From Neobacillus niacini (GTDB lineage Bacteria > Bacillota > Bacilli > Bacillales > Cytobacillaceae): DNA of 64,000 nt. Below the pieces are notes generated by a model. That model was given only the letters and a program-made list of their open reading frames with translations. It was not told where the DNA came from and searched no databases. Both the position numbers and the translations under genes were made by a program. Below, in pieces: positions 7,414-16,551 of this stretch. The first letter of the stretch is position 1; every line of letters begins with the position of its first letter. The stretch lies in the NCBI RefSeq assembly GCF_023715415.1, contig NZ_JAMBOB010000009.1:167050-231049 (forward strand), written 5' to 3'.

Positions 7414-8061
7414 TCATATAACAAAGTAAAACACGCATAAGAAGTGTGACAAACTCCCAAGCATGATAAAGATGTGGAAGATCTCATGAAAGCCCATGAA
7501 TTTGGATTGAAGAAATTTTGGCTTTGCCCCATAAATAACTCCACCGATTGTATAAAAAATACCTCCGAGTATTAATAAAAATAGCCCCAACCTATCCATG
7601 CTTCCTGCTAATGGCGAGAACACAAACACAATCATCCAGCCCATAACAAGATACAAGGCAGTAGAAATCCAACGCGGACAATTAAACCAGACCATCTTAA
7701 AAACAACCCCGCTTAAAGCCACCGCTGCAATAATCGAAAATAGAATATTGCCAGTCGTTCCATTTAAACTGATAAAGCAAAAAGGCGTATAGGTCCCGGC
7801 AATTAAAATAAAAATCATCGAATGATCTAAACGCCTTAAAAAGGCAATCACATGATCTCTAGCTATTACCATATGGTAGGTGGCAGAAGCAGAATAGAGA
7901 AGTATCATGCTGACTCCGAAAATGATGACGGCAGTAATAGCCATCTTTGATGAGGTCGTACTCGAAACTTTGATTACCATTGCAAGAAGCCCTACAAACG
8001 ATAACAGCGCTCCAGTTAAATGAGTTAGTCCATTAATTGGTTCCCGAATAAAATTGCTCAT
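7414..8061 (-). CDS. Hemolysin III / PAQR-family membrane protein
   Basis: A 215-residue protein with seven predicted membrane segments and the conserved HlyIII residues: SATYHM (His near residue 63), RRLDHSMIFILIAGTYTP and a C-terminal H.IFHIFIMLGSLSHF. PAQR proteins are thought to be metal-dependent hydrolases of membrane lipids; B. subtilis YplQ is the nearest named relative I know. AGGAGGTAT on the minus strand precedes the ATG. It is divergent from the DUF1836 gene. A short decayed copy of its 3' part occurs at 16352-16430. Confidence 0.92.
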   Translation of the reverse strand: MSNFIREPINGLTHLTGALLSFVGLLAMVIKVSSTTSSKMAITAVIIFGVSMILLYSASATYHMVIARDHVIAFLRRLDHSMIFILIAGTYTPFCFISLNGTTGNILFSIIAAVALSGVVFKMVWFNCPRWISTALYLVMGWMIVFVFSPLAGSMDRLGLFLLILGGIFYTIGGVIYGAKPKFLQSKFMGFHEIFHIFIMLGSLSHFLCVFYFVI

Positions 8062-8193
8062 ATAATACCTCCTAATTACATGATGTAGTTTTTATAACTA
8101 CTTATAATAATACTCGTAATACAATACCTAGTCAATGTGGAAATGTTACGATATAATGTTATTCAGATACTATTTGGAAAGAGGTTTATTAGT

Positions 8194-8784
8194 ATGGAAA
8201 AAATCCGTGAAATTATTGAACAGCTTGGTCTTCATAGCAACTTGACACTAGATGAAATTCCGAATATTGATTTATATATGGACCAAGTCATTCAGTTATT
8301 TGAAAACAAATTTAGAGATTCAAAGCGAAATGATGAGGAAAAGGTTCTTACCAAAACGATGATTAATAATTATGCAAAAGGAAAGCTAATCTTTCCAATA
8401 AAAAACAAGAAGTACTCAAAAGAGCATTTGATTTTGATGAGTTTAATTTATCAGTTAAAAGGGGCTCTTTCAATTAACGATATTCAGACAACACTGGATG
8501 GGTTAAATAAAAGGATTATAAAAGAAGATATCGAGTTAGAATCTTTCTACAATAGTTATTTAAACCTATCACAAAAAAATGTGGCTGACTTTAATGAGGA
8601 TATAAATGAGCGGGTAATGGATGTTAATGAAGAAGTATCAAAAATGGAAGACCAAAACGCTCCCTACCTTGAACAAGTACTTATGATTTCTTCACTTGTA
8701 CATATGAGTAATTTGTATCGAAAGGTAGCAGAAAAGCTGGTAGACGAAATCGTTATAGAAAAGGACGGAAAGCGGCACCGTTGA
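8194..8784 (+). CDS. DUF1836 family protein
   Basis: A 196-residue protein of the DUF1836 family. The core IPNIDLYMDQVIQLFENKF, LTKTMINNYAKGKL and YSKEHLILMSLIYQLKGALSINDI resembles an HTH-like fold. Function is unknown. I start at ATG 8194 behind AAAGAGG (8179-8184), not at the upstream in-frame ATG 8137, which has no ribosome site. The stop codon lies in the left arm of its terminator. The 3' third is duplicated as a broken copy at 21527-21774. Confidence 0.85.
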   Translation: MEKIREIIEQLGLHSNLTLDEIPNIDLYMDQVIQLFENKFRDSKRNDEEKVLTKTMINNYAKGKLIFPIKNKKYSKEHLILMSLIYQLKGALSINDIQTTLDGLNKRIIKEDIELESFYNSYLNLSQKNVADFNEDINERVMDVNEEVSKMEDQNAPYLEQVLMISSLVHMSNLYRKVAEKLVDEIVIEKDGKRHR

Positions 8785-8809
8785 TTGACAGTATTAAATC
8801 AGCGGTGCC
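8774..8809 (+). terminator. Terminator overlapping DUF1836 stop codon
   Basis: GGCACCGTTGATT pairs with AATCAGCGGTGCC (13 pairs, one G-T). The T tract after it is weak. The stop codon TGA sits inside the left arm. Confidence 0.75.
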
Positions 8810-8869
8810 ACTTTAATGAATTTTGTTGTTGGATATTTTTTTCAAAATTTATAAAAATGGTGAAAATTA

Positions 8870-8898
8870 TTTACAGGAAAATTTAGTTATGTTATATT
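8870..8898 (+). promoter_or_regulatory. Sigma-A promoter of the sialic acid operon
   Basis: TTTACA (8870-8875), a 17-base spacer and TATATT (8893-8898), about 50 bases upstream of nanA. Confidence 0.75.
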
Positions 8899-8903
8899 TA
8901 ACT

Positions 8904-8917
8904 TGTAAACGTTACCA
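8904..8917 (+). promoter_or_regulatory. CcpA cre site at the nanA promoter
   Basis: TGTAAACGTTACCA fits the cre consensus TGWAANCGNTNWCA at all but one position. It covers the expected transcription start, so CcpA would repress nanA when better sugars are present. The activity is inferred. Confidence 0.7.
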
Positions 8918-8946
8918 TTAAAATTCATTCCAGGTGGGGAAGAAAA

Positions 8947-9858
8947 ATGAAATTAGATAAATTTAAAGGGATTATTCCTGCATTTTATGCTTGCTATGAT
9001 GATTTAGGAGAAATTTCGGAGGACAGAACAAAAGACCTTTGTAATTATCTGTATGAAAAAGGGGTAAAAGGTTTATACGTAGGAGGCAGTTCGGGCGAAT
9101 GTATTTACCAAAACCTTGAGGAGAGAAAAGCGACATTAAAATATGTTTCAGAAACACTAAAAGGGAAACTTACTTTAATTGCTCACGTTGGTGCACCATC
9201 AACTAGAGAAAGTAGAATTTTAGCGAAATATGCCGAGGAGCTGGGCTATGATGCATTATCAGCTATTCCGCCAATCTATTTTAAGCTTCCTGAAAGCTCC
9301 ATCTATAAGTATTGGACGGAGATTATAGAATCAACTGAACTTCCGTTTATTATTTATAACATCCCGCAAACCACAGGATACAATCTGTCTATTAATCTAT
9401 TTAAGAAACTACTAGACAATAAAAAAGTAATTGGAGTTAAAAATTCCTCTATGCCTGTAATGGATATTGAACGCTTTAAAGCTGCAGGCGGCGAAGATTT
9501 TATCGTATTTAATGGTCCTGATGAACAATATGTTTCTGGAAGAATAATTGGTGCTGATAGCGGAATCGGTGGTACCTATGCATCAATGCCAGAGCTATTC
9601 CTAAAAGCAGAAGAGTTTGTCGCTTCTGGAAATTTTGAACAAGCAGGAAAAATCCAAAGAGATATTAACGATATCATTATTGCTTTATGTTCACTTAATG
9701 GAAGTATGTACTCTGTAATTAAGGAAATCTTACAATTACGAGGAGTAAATGTTGGAAGTGTTAGAGGTCCACTAGAGCCAGTACACGGTGAAGATTTAAA
9801 CAAGATTGAGGGAATTAAAAAGTTAATTGATTCGGCCATTCATAAATATGGAAGGTAA
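8947..9858 (+). CDS. nanA: N-acetylneuraminate lyase
   Basis: A 303-residue class I aldolase of the DapA/NanA superfamily, which splits N-acetylneuraminate into ManNAc and pyruvate. The GGSSGEC pyruvate-binding loop (residues about 47-53) has the NanA-type SSGE. The FIIYNIPQTTGYNL motif supplies the catalytic Tyr near residue 137, and VIGVKNSS the Schiff-base Lys near residue 164. Context with nanE, nanK, a sugar ABC transporter and a sialidase settles the choice over dihydrodipicolinate synthase. AGGTGGGG precedes the ATG. First gene of the operon; the stop overlaps the esterase start (TAATG). Confidence 0.95.
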   Translation: MKLDKFKGIIPAFYACYDDLGEISEDRTKDLCNYLYEKGVKGLYVGGSSGECIYQNLEERKATLKYVSETLKGKLTLIAHVGAPSTRESRILAKYAEELGYDALSAIPPIYFKLPESSIYKYWTEIIESTELPFIIYNIPQTTGYNLSINLFKKLLDNKKVIGVKNSSMPVMDIERFKAAGGEDFIVFNGPDEQYVSGRIIGADSGIGGTYASMPELFLKAEEFVASGNFEQAGKIQRDINDIIIALCSLNGSMYSVIKEILQLRGVNVGSVRGPLEPVHGEDLNKIEGIKKLIDSAIHKYGR

Positions 9859-10505
9859 TGAAAGAAATGAAGAGAAGAATTGTCTGCTTTGGAGATTCAA
9901 ATACTTGGGGTTATGACGCAAAAACGATGGAGAGATTTCCTGAGGGAGTTAGATGGACCAATCTTTTAGCTGAACTTTTAGGAGATGAGTTTCAAGTCGT
10001 TGAAGAAGGACTTTCAGGCAGAACTAGTGTTGTAGATGATCCGCTTTTTGAAGGATTAAATGCATTTACCTATATTCATCCATGTTTAATGAGTCATGCA
10101 CCTCTAGAACTCGTTATTATCATGCTTGGTACAAATGACACGAAAGAAAGATTTAATCTTACTTCTTATAATATCGCTCAAGGGATTGCCAGGCTTTCAC
10201 TTAAAGCGAAAAATACACCTGCTGGGATAAAAGGCAGCACTCCAAAGGTGTTAGTCATTGCACCTCCCCCAATCGGTAAAGAGTACTATGAAACTAGCAT
10301 AGGAAACTCAATGGGGAAAAATTGTGATATAAAATCAGTAGAAATGCCTGCGTATTTAAATGAGCTACTTAAAGTTCAAGGTACGGAATTCCTAGATACC
10401 AAGGGGTCCGTTTTCATGAATACCATTGATTACATGCATCTTGATGAGGAAGGTCACAGGCTTTTATCAAAGCTTGTCTTCAATAAAATAAAAAATATTT
10501 TATAA
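9858..10505 (+). CDS. SGNH/GDSL esterase, candidate sialate O-acetylesterase
   Basis: A 215-residue cytosolic SGNH hydrolase with GDSNTWGYD (Ser near residue 13), the Arg-rich ERFPEGVRWTNLLAE, GLSGRTSVVDDP, MLGTNDTK and the final HLDEEGH. These blocks match the arylesterase/acyltransferase branch that includes Mycobacterium smegmatis MsAcT. No signal peptide is present. Its start overlaps the nanA stop, and it lies before the transporter genes. I infer that it removes O-acetyl groups from imported sialic acids, the job NanS-type esterases do elsewhere, but the family does not prove this. Confidence 0.85.
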   Translation: MKEMKRRIVCFGDSNTWGYDAKTMERFPEGVRWTNLLAELLGDEFQVVEEGLSGRTSVVDDPLFEGLNAFTYIHPCLMSHAPLELVIIMLGTNDTKERFNLTSYNIAQGIARLSLKAKNTPAGIKGSTPKVLVIAPPPIGKEYYETSIGNSMGKNCDIKSVEMPAYLNELLKVQGTEFLDTKGSVFMNTIDYMHLDEEGHRLLSKLVFNKIKNIL

Positions 10506-10518
10506 AGGGGAGAAATCA

Positions 10519-11916
10519 ATGTTTAAAAAACGTTTTCTAGCATTGACAGCAGCTGTCGTACTGGTACTTTCCATTCTTGCTGGGTGTACAGGAAAAGACC
10601 CTGTCAAATCAAATGGTGAATCAAAATCAAAAGATCAGGTGGAAATATCAGTTTGGCTAACACCTCAGTGGAAAGGGGTTATGGACCCTTCTGAAGAAGG
10701 AGCGGACTACGACAGTTTCTTCAAATATGCTGCTGAGAAATTTTCAAAACAGTATAAGGACCATGATGTAAAGGTGAACGTTCAAGTTGTTGCAGGAGAT
10801 CAAAGGGATGAACTGTTAAACGTTAACCTTAATGGAGGAACTCCTCCAGATATTTTCTTCGAAAGCGTTTTCGCAATGGGAGACTACGCACATAGAGGCG
10901 CACTCGTACCATTAAATGACATCGTGGATGATGAAGCGAAGAAAGATATTACACAAAATTACTGGGAAAATGTAACTTTCGGTGACGATGTTTATTTCTA
11001 TCCATTCTCACATATGCCAGGTACTTTAGCCTATAATGCGGATATGTTCAAGGCTGCAGGTCTTGAGGAGTATCTTGGCGGCGAAAATGAAATAAAAACC
11101 TGGTCTCTAGCAGACTATGAAAAAATTCTTAAGACTTTAAAAACAGACCTGCCAAAAGATAAATATTCGAATGCATTTCCAATGGCATTGTACGCCCTAA
11201 ATAATCAGGCAGATACTTGGAACCTTGCTTATTTAAGAATGTTTGGCAATGAGTTCTTTGATGGCAAAGGAAACCTTGTAATTGATGATGCAAAAGGTGA
11301 GAAGGCGGCTGAATGGTTAAAGAAGATTTATAAAGATGGATTAACGAATCCTGGTGTTGAATCAGTATCTTCAAACGATGTAAATGCTATGTTCCAGAAT
11401 CAGCAGCTTGCAATCAGCTTCACAAACTCAGTTTTATTTAACAATGCAAAAGCGGATATGGAAAGCGGTAAGACGCCAAAGTTTGATTTAAGACTGGCTA
11501 ACATCCCATCTGAAAGTGGAGACCCTTTGACTTTCACTTATGTAACGGGTGCAGCAGTGTTTAATACGGAAGATGAAACGAGAATGAAAGTTAGTAAGGA
11601 TTTTGTGAAATTCTTCTCGACTGATCCTGAATTAGTAAAAGCTTCAAAAAATGGTGTTCCGGTTAGAACATCTGTGGCTGAAGAATTCAAGGCAGAAAAG
11701 CCTTTATTCGAAGCATACGATAAAAATGCTCAGTATATGTTTAACTTCACAGGAAACGTCCCTGGATACAGCCAATTAAGACAAGTTCTATATCCAGAAC
11801 TTCAAGCCCTATATACTGGACAAAAGTCAGCAGCAGAGGCTGTTAAGAGTTATCAAGAAAGTGGTAATAAAGTGATTGAAGAGTCAAAAGCAAATTCAGT
11901 AATTTTTAATAAATAA
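10519..11916 (+). CDS. Sialic acid ABC transporter, substrate-binding lipoprotein
   Basis: A 465-residue family 1 extracellular solute-binding protein. A lipoprotein signal peptide ends at LAGC (Cys 23), followed by a Ser/Lys/Asn linker and the binding domain with EISVWLTPQWK, GTPPDIFFES and a C-terminal PELQALYTGQKSAAEAVKSYQ. It is expected to capture sialic acid at the cell surface and deliver it to the two permeases that follow. The specificity is assigned from the operon, not from residues. No ATPase gene is in the operon, so a shared MsmX-like ATPase encoded elsewhere probably energises the system. Confidence 0.9.
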   Translation: MFKKRFLALTAAVVLVLSILAGCTGKDPVKSNGESKSKDQVEISVWLTPQWKGVMDPSEEGADYDSFFKYAAEKFSKQYKDHDVKVNVQVVAGDQRDELLNVNLNGGTPPDIFFESVFAMGDYAHRGALVPLNDIVDDEAKKDITQNYWENVTFGDDVYFYPFSHMPGTLAYNADMFKAAGLEEYLGGENEIKTWSLADYEKILKTLKTDLPKDKYSNAFPMALYALNNQADTWNLAYLRMFGNEFFDGKGNLVIDDAKGEKAAEWLKKIYKDGLTNPGVESVSSNDVNAMFQNQQLAISFTNSVLFNNAKADMESGKTPKFDLRLANIPSESGDPLTFTYVTGAAVFNTEDETRMKVSKDFVKFFSTDPELVKASKNGVPVRTSVAEEFKAEKPLFEAYDKNAQYMFNFTGNVPGYSQLRQVLYPELQALYTGQKSAAEAVKSYQESGNKVIEESKANSVIFNK

Positions 11917-11934
11917 ACCCTGCATGCAATGACT

Positions 11935-11979
11935 TATGGCTTTCTAAAGCCTTGGAAAATGGGGTTTTAGAAAGCCATA
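11935..11979 (+). promoter_or_regulatory. Intercistronic stem-loop after the binding-protein gene
   Basis: TATGGCTTTCTAAA pairs perfectly with TTTAGAAAGCCATA (14 pairs, 17-base loop). No T tract follows, so it more likely protects the upstream mRNA end and sets a higher level of binding protein than permease, as in other sugar ABC operons (inference). Confidence 0.7.
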
Positions 11980-11998
11980 GAAAGGTAAGGGAAAACCA

Positions 11999-12874
11999 AT
12001 GAGAATCAAAAGGGAATCCATTAAAGAAAATTTAACCGGATATTTGTTTATAGCACCACAGTTATTGCTTTTTCTAGTATTTGTTGTGTATCCAATTATT
12101 GAAGGAATCAGGCTAAGTTTATATCGAATCAATTACCAATCAGAAACTTTTATTGGTTTTGAAAACTATAACAGATTATTTGCAGATCCTGTATTTGTTA
12201 AATCTACTATTAACACAGTTGTTTTTGTCGTATTTATTGTCGCATTAACCGTAATCTTCGCCTTGTTCGTTTCATCAGCAATTTTTGATAAAAATGCAAA
12301 ATACGTGTCCTTTATTAGGGGCAGTTATTATATTCCCGTTATGGTTTCAATGGTTGTCATGAGTATGGTATGGAGCTTTCTCTTAAATCCAGCCAATGGA
12401 CTTATCCCGTATGCAGCAAGGCAGTTGGAATTAACATCAGTTAACTTTTTAGGTGATACAAATCTTGTGCTGCCCGTTATTATTTTTGTTACTTTTGCAA
12501 CCAACGTAGGCTCGGCAATCATTCTTTACGTAGCATCGATGATTGGGGTACCGAAGGATATTTTTGAAGCAGCGGAGATTGATGGCGCAAGCAGGCTAGA
12601 AATTATATTTAAAATCCTTATCCCAATGGTTAAGCCTACCACAATCTACATTATTATCATGAACATTATTGCTGTGTTGAAGATATTTGTTGTCATTCAG
12701 CTATTAACAGGCGGCGGACCGAACAATGCGTCTACAACACTGATGTATTTCTTATATAATAACGCCTTTAAATACAATCAACTTGGTACAGCCTCTGCTG
12801 TTGGTGTAATCATGTTCTTAATTGCACTAGTATTATCTATTCCACAGTTAAGAGCTATGTTTAAGAAGGATTAG
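11999..12874 (+). CDS. Sialic acid ABC transporter permease (MalF/UgpA-like)
   Basis: A 291-residue inner-membrane permease with six predicted segments. The EAA loop near residues 195-215 reads EAAEIDGASRLEIIFKILIP, the coupling motif that docks to the ATPase. It is the first of a heterodimeric pair; the partner starts three bases after the stop. AAGGTAAGGG is the nearest ribosome-like sequence. Substrate is inferred from nanA/nanE/nanK in the same operon. Confidence 0.92.
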   Translation: MRIKRESIKENLTGYLFIAPQLLLFLVFVVYPIIEGIRLSLYRINYQSETFIGFENYNRLFADPVFVKSTINTVVFVVFIVALTVIFALFVSSAIFDKNAKYVSFIRGSYYIPVMVSMVVMSMVWSFLLNPANGLIPYAARQLELTSVNFLGDTNLVLPVIIFVTFATNVGSAIILYVASMIGVPKDIFEAAEIDGASRLEIIFKILIPMVKPTTIYIIIMNIIAVLKIFVVIQLLTGGGPNNASTTLMYFLYNNAFKYNQLGTASAVGVIMFLIALVLSIPQLRAMFKKD

Positions 12875-12877
12875 GGG

Positions 12878-13735
12878 ATGATGGGTATGTTTCGAAAAGG
12901 AAATAAAAATAAGAAAAAGAAAGAAAAAATTGACATCATATTGAATGGTCTAGTAATTTTCTTTGCTGTGCTTAACCTGTTCCCACTTTACTGGCTGTTT
13001 ACAAGTTCATTAAAGAACAGCTCGGATGTTGTAAAAATGCCGCCGGATTGGTTTCCAAAGACAATTACCTTTAGCAACTATGTGGATGTATTTAATAATC
13101 AGCCAGCATTTAGATGGGCGTTTAATAGTATTTTTGTTTCTCTAGTCTCTACTATTGCTCTAATTATTGTAAGCTGTCTTGCTGCTTATGCTTTTTCAAA
13201 GCTTAAGTTTAAAGGGAAGAATGTTATTTTCATTATTTTCATTTCAAGTCTAATGGTTCCAAAAGAAGTTATGATTGTTCCTTTATTTAGGATCATACAA
13301 GATTTAGGGATGGTAAATAGTCTTAATGGTATGATATGGCCGAATGTGGCTACAGCGTTTGGAGTATTTATGCTGAAAGGTTTCTTTGACAGCATTCCAG
13401 ATTCATTAAGGGAATCGGCAAGAATTGACGGAGCTAGTGAATTTACTGTTTTCTATAGAATTATGGTTCCAATGGTGAAACCGGGTATAGGTGCTTTATT
13501 TATATTAAATTTTGTTCAAGTTTGGAATGACTATTTATGGCAATTAGTTGTCGGCCAAGATGAGAATTCGAAAACTTTGATGGTAGGTATTGCAACATTA
13601 ATGCAAGACTTAAATCCAAACTTTGCTTATAAGATGGCAGGAGCTACAGTAGCTGCTGTTCCAATGCTTCTTATCTTTATTTTCTTCCAAAAGTACTTTA
13701 CTAGTGGAATCTCGATTGGAGCAGTCAAAGAATAA
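12878..13735 (+). CDS. Sialic acid ABC transporter permease (MalG/UgpE-like)
   Basis: A 285-residue permease with six membrane segments and a very basic N-terminal extension (KGNKNKKKKEK). The EAA loop reads ESARIDGASEFTVFYRIMVP (residues about 185-205), and the C terminus FFQKYFTSGISIGAVKE is typical of the MalG family. It pairs with the preceding permease to form the membrane channel. A nearby ATG (12887) could be the true start. Confidence 0.92.
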   Translation: MMGMFRKGNKNKKKKEKIDIILNGLVIFFAVLNLFPLYWLFTSSLKNSSDVVKMPPDWFPKTITFSNYVDVFNNQPAFRWAFNSIFVSLVSTIALIIVSCLAAYAFSKLKFKGKNVIFIIFISSLMVPKEVMIVPLFRIIQDLGMVNSLNGMIWPNVATAFGVFMLKGFFDSIPDSLRESARIDGASEFTVFYRIMVPMVKPGIGALFILNFVQVWNDYLWQLVVGQDENSKTLMVGIATLMQDLNPNFAYKMAGATVAAVPMLLIFIFFQKYFTSGISIGAVKE

Positions 13736-13760
13736 ATTTTCAGCTTGGAGATGCTTTTAT

Positions 13761-14450
13761 ATGAATAACCAAGATAAAATATTTGAACAAATCAAAGGAA
13801 AACTAATTGTTTCCTGCCAAGCCCTTCCTGAGGAACCGCTTCATAGCCCTTCTATAATGGGGAGAATGGCTTATGCTGCAATGCTCGGAGGAGCTTGTGG
13901 TATTAGAGCAAATAGTGTAGAAGACATAAGAGAAATCAAAAAGACAGTTGATTTACCGATTATCGGTATCATTAAACGTGTTTATGAAGGATCAGAAGTT
14001 TTTATCACTCCGACTATGGAAGAAATTGACCTTCTCTATAAAGAAGGAGTCGATATTATTGCATTAGACGCTACCAACAGAGTTAGACCAGATGGTAAGT
14101 TCATAAGTGAAGTATTTCCAATGATAAAACAAAAGTATAATGACCAAATTTTTATGGCAGATTGTTCAACTTATGAAGAAGCTCAATTAGCCTATGAATT
14201 AGGATTTGATTGTATTGGTACAACGTTAAGCGGATATACCGAATACACGCTTGGCAGGCATTTACCTGATGTAGTATTAATTGAAAGAATCGTTAAGGAT
14301 ATTAATGTTCCGGTTATTGCTGAAGGTGGTATTTGGACTCCAGAGGACCTTAAGACTGTTTTTGATCGAGGAGTTCATACCGCAGTTGTTGGAACTGCAA
14401 TCACAAGACCCATGGAAATTACGAAGAGATTTATTAATGCGATAAAATGA
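13761..14450 (+). CDS. nanE: N-acetylmannosamine-6-phosphate 2-epimerase
   Basis: A 229-residue TIM-barrel epimerase that converts ManNAc-6-P to GlcNAc-6-P. The family motifs LIVSCQALPEEPLH, IGIIKR, IALDATNRVRPDG and the phosphate-binding VIAEGGIW..EDLK plus AVVGTAITRP are all present and the length is normal. I start at ATG 13761 (MNNQDK), with GGAG at 13747-13750; the longer frame would overlap the permease. The product feeds GlcNAc-6-P use by NagA/NagB, which are not in this window. Confidence 0.95.
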   Translation: MNNQDKIFEQIKGKLIVSCQALPEEPLHSPSIMGRMAYAAMLGGACGIRANSVEDIREIKKTVDLPIIGIIKRVYEGSEVFITPTMEEIDLLYKEGVDIIALDATNRVRPDGKFISEVFPMIKQKYNDQIFMADCSTYEEAQLAYELGFDCIGTTLSGYTEYTLGRHLPDVVLIERIVKDINVPVIAEGGIWTPEDLKTVFDRGVHTAVVGTAITRPMEITKRFINAIK

Positions 14451-14469
14451 ATGGTAAAACTTTTAACAA

Positions 14470-14500
14470 ATAAATCCCCGAGTTTTCTCGTGGGATTTAT
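14470..14500 (+). promoter_or_regulatory. Strong stem-loop between nanE and nanK
   Basis: ATAAATCCC-CGAG pairs with CTCG-t-GGGATTTAT around a TTTT loop (13 pairs, one bulge). It lacks a T tract, so it is probably an mRNA stability or processing element rather than a full terminator. Confidence 0.6.
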
Positions 14501-14534
14501 GCCGCCTATGGTGGTTACGTAAAGGGTGAGTGAA

Positions 14535-15422
14535 GTGAAAATATTAGCTGTAGATATCGGAGGAACATCCATAAAGCTTGGTATCTCTGATGAAAAGGGA
14601 AATATGGAGTTATTTAGAGAAGTTGATACGGAAAGTAAAAAAGGCGGAAAGCATGTAGTTGAAAAACTAATTAAAGTAATCGGAGAATTCGAAGGATTTG
14701 ATGCTATCGGCATAAGTACTGCTGGACAGGTTGATAGTAAGGAAGGGTATATTATTTATGCCAATGAAAATATACCAGACTATACCGGCACTAGATTAAA
14801 GGAAATAGTAGAGGGAAGATTCAAGGTTCCTGTTAAAATAGAAAATGACGTAAATGCAGCTGCTTTAGGTGAAGAGTATTTTGGTGCAGGCAAGGAATTT
14901 AAGGACTTTCTTTGTTTAACCTTTGGAACAGGCATTGGCGGTGCCATCGTTATAAATTCCAAAATATATAAAGGCCATAATGGTGTTGCGGCTGAATTTG
15001 GGCATATCATTACCCACCCATTAGGAAATACCTGTAATTGCGGCGGCAAAGGTTGTTATGAAACATATGCTTCGACAACAGCCTTGGTACGGAAGGCGAA
15101 AGAAATTGATCCTGATTGTATAAATGGCAAAGTTATCTTTGAAAAAATAAATCAAGGAAATATCAGATTAGCAAGTATTGTTAATGATTGGGTTTTTGAA
15201 GCAGCATTGGGTATTGCCTCCTTAATTCATATATTCAACCCACCAGCGATTATTATTGGCGGCGGAGTGATGGAACAGGAAAAGCTTGTACACATGGTTT
15301 CAAGTAAAGTAAAAGAGCTTACAATGGAAAGTTTTTCTGACGTGAAAATAATGAAGGCTTCCCTTGGAAATAAAGCTGGGATTCTGGGTGCAGTCTCACT
15401 GCATTTAAGAAGTGGATACTAG
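14535..15422 (+). CDS. nanK: N-acetylmannosamine kinase (ROK family)
   Basis: A ROK-family sugar kinase of 295 residues that phosphorylates ManNAc to ManNAc-6-P. It starts [16 protein letters not shown] with the ATP phosphate loop. The mid-protein GTGIGGAIV, the E(F)GH motif GHIITHP and the zinc motif [14 protein letters not shown] (about residue 165) are intact. The second GTG at 14535 is chosen because AAAGGGTGAG lies at 14521-14530; GTG 14526 is an alternative. It lies between nanE and the regulator, which fixes the substrate by context. Confidence 0.92.
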   Translation: MKILAVDIGGTSIKLGISDEKGNMELFREVDTESKKGGKHVVEKLIKVIGEFEGFDAIGISTAGQVDSKEGYIIYANENIPDYTGTRLKEIVEGRFKVPVKIENDVNAAALGEEYFGAGKEFKDFLCLTFGTGIGGAIVINSKIYKGHNGVAAEFGHIITHPLGNTCNCGGKGCYETYASTTALVRKAKEIDPDCINGKVIFEKINQGNIRLASIVNDWVFEAALGIASLIHIFNPPAIIIGGGVMEQEKLVHMVSSKVKELTMESFSDVKIMKASLGNKAGILGAVSLHLRSGY

Positions 15423-15432
15423 GAGGTGCTTA

Positions 15433-16287
15433 ATGGAAAAAGTAGATATATTTTCACTTATCCGTTCAAGATATAATGCATTTACGAATACAGAAAAGAA
15501 AGTAGCTGATTACATCCTCGATCATATGAAGGATGTTATCTATATGTCCATCACTGACCTAGCTGATGCTTGTCAGGTTGGAGAATCTAGCGTATTTAGG
15601 TTTTGTAAAACAATGAAACTAAAAGGCTATCAGGAGTTTAAAATTGCCCTGGCACACAGCATATCACATGGTGAAGAAACGAACCAGATTTCAGGACATA
15701 TAACGTTGGAGGATACGATAGGAGAAGTATCCTCAAAGATATTATCTACAAACGTCAGCGCGCTTACAGAAACATTTAACCTGATAAATGAAGCTGATAT
15801 TTCTATTGCAGTCGATAGGATGATTCAGGCCGAAAGAATTTATTTCTTTGGAGTAGGTTCTTCTTTAATGACGGCTATGGAAGCAAAAAATAAGTTTATT
15901 AGGATTATCAATAAAACAGAGTGTTCTTTAGATCCTCATCTACAAATTATGTCGGCTGCCTTGATGACAGAAAAGGATGTTGCTGTAGTAATATCGTATT
16001 CGGGTTCGACAAAAGATACCATTGCAGTAGCAAAGGTTGCAAAAGAAAGAGGAGCAATGGTCATCGCTATCACTCGATTTGCAAAATCGCCTTTGACCAA
16101 TAACGCTGATATTACCTTGCTTTGCGGTGCTAATGAAGGTCCGCTTCAAGGGGGAAGTTTATCTGCTAAGCTAGCCCAGCTCTATCTGTTAGACATCCTC
16201 TATATGGAGTATTTTAGGAGGACAAACAAGGAGTCAATTCTGAATAAAGAAAGTACGGCAAATGCAGTTATTGAGAAGATGCTTTAA
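15433..16287 (+). CDS. RpiR/MurR family regulator of the nan operon
   Basis: A 284-residue transcription factor. The N-terminal RpiR-type HTH (FTNTEKKVADYILDHM, residues about 14-30, and CQVGESSVFRFCKTMKLKGYQEFK) is followed by a SIS sugar-phosphate-binding domain (IYFFGVGSSLMTA, VAVVISYSGSTKDTI, AITRF). It probably senses ManNAc-6-P or a related intermediate and represses or activates the nan operon. AGGAGGTG at 15421-15428 fixes ATG 15433; the start therefore follows the nanK stop. Last gene of the first operon. Confidence 0.9.
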   Translation: MEKVDIFSLIRSRYNAFTNTEKKVADYILDHMKDVIYMSITDLADACQVGESSVFRFCKTMKLKGYQEFKIALAHSISHGEETNQISGHITLEDTIGEVSSKILSTNVSALTETFNLINEADISIAVDRMIQAERIYFFGVGSSLMTAMEAKNKFIRIINKTECSLDPHLQIMSAALMTEKDVAVVISYSGSTKDTIAVAKVAKERGAMVIAITRFAKSPLTNNADITLLCGANEGPLQGGSLSAKLAQLYLLDILYMEYFRRTNKESILNKESTANAVIEKML

Positions 16288-16309
16288 GAAAAAACATATT
16301 GCTTTGTAA

Positions 16310-16348
16310 AGAGGGCGCTGAAAATCCAAAAGATTATCAGTGCCCTCT
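16310..16348 (+). terminator. Terminator of the first nan operon
   Basis: AGAGGGCGCTGA pairs with TCAGTGCCCTCT (12 pairs, one G-T), followed by an AT-rich stretch. Confidence 0.75.
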
Positions 16349-16351
16349 AAT

Positions 16352-16430
16352 TATTAGCACCGTATATGACACCACCAATTGTATAAAAAATTCCCCAAAG
16401 TATTAATAAAAATAAACCCTTCGGATCTAA
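16352..16430 (-). pseudogene. Decayed fragment of a hemolysin III gene
   Basis: Read on the minus strand, this stretch encodes DPKGLFLLIL, then WGIFYTIGG and VIYGA before a stop. That matches the intact hemolysin III protein encoded at 7414-8061 (DRLGLFLLIL, GGIFYTIGG, VIYGA) at almost every residue, with about 79% base identity over some 58 bases. Only about 25 codons near the C-terminal end survive. It marks the left edge of the sialidase module, so it is probably a recombination scar. Confidence 0.8.
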
Positions 16431-16551
16431 CCTACTTTATAGGAGAAAAAGGGGAAAAAAGACAGGGTGAAAAAAATTTTTTTAATCAAATATAGGTAAT
16501 AAGAATGAAAGTTAATTGTCAATATTATAAATATATAGACAACTGACTGTC

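Noticed and set aside
8137..8193. N-terminal extension of the DUF1836 protein
   Set aside because: No ribosome site for ATG 8137, while ATG 8194 has AAAGAGG at a proper distance.
8947..9858. Dihydrodipicolinate synthase as the identity of the first nan gene
   Set aside because: The operon with nanE, nanK and sugar transporter, plus the SSGE loop, supports N-acetylneuraminate lyase.
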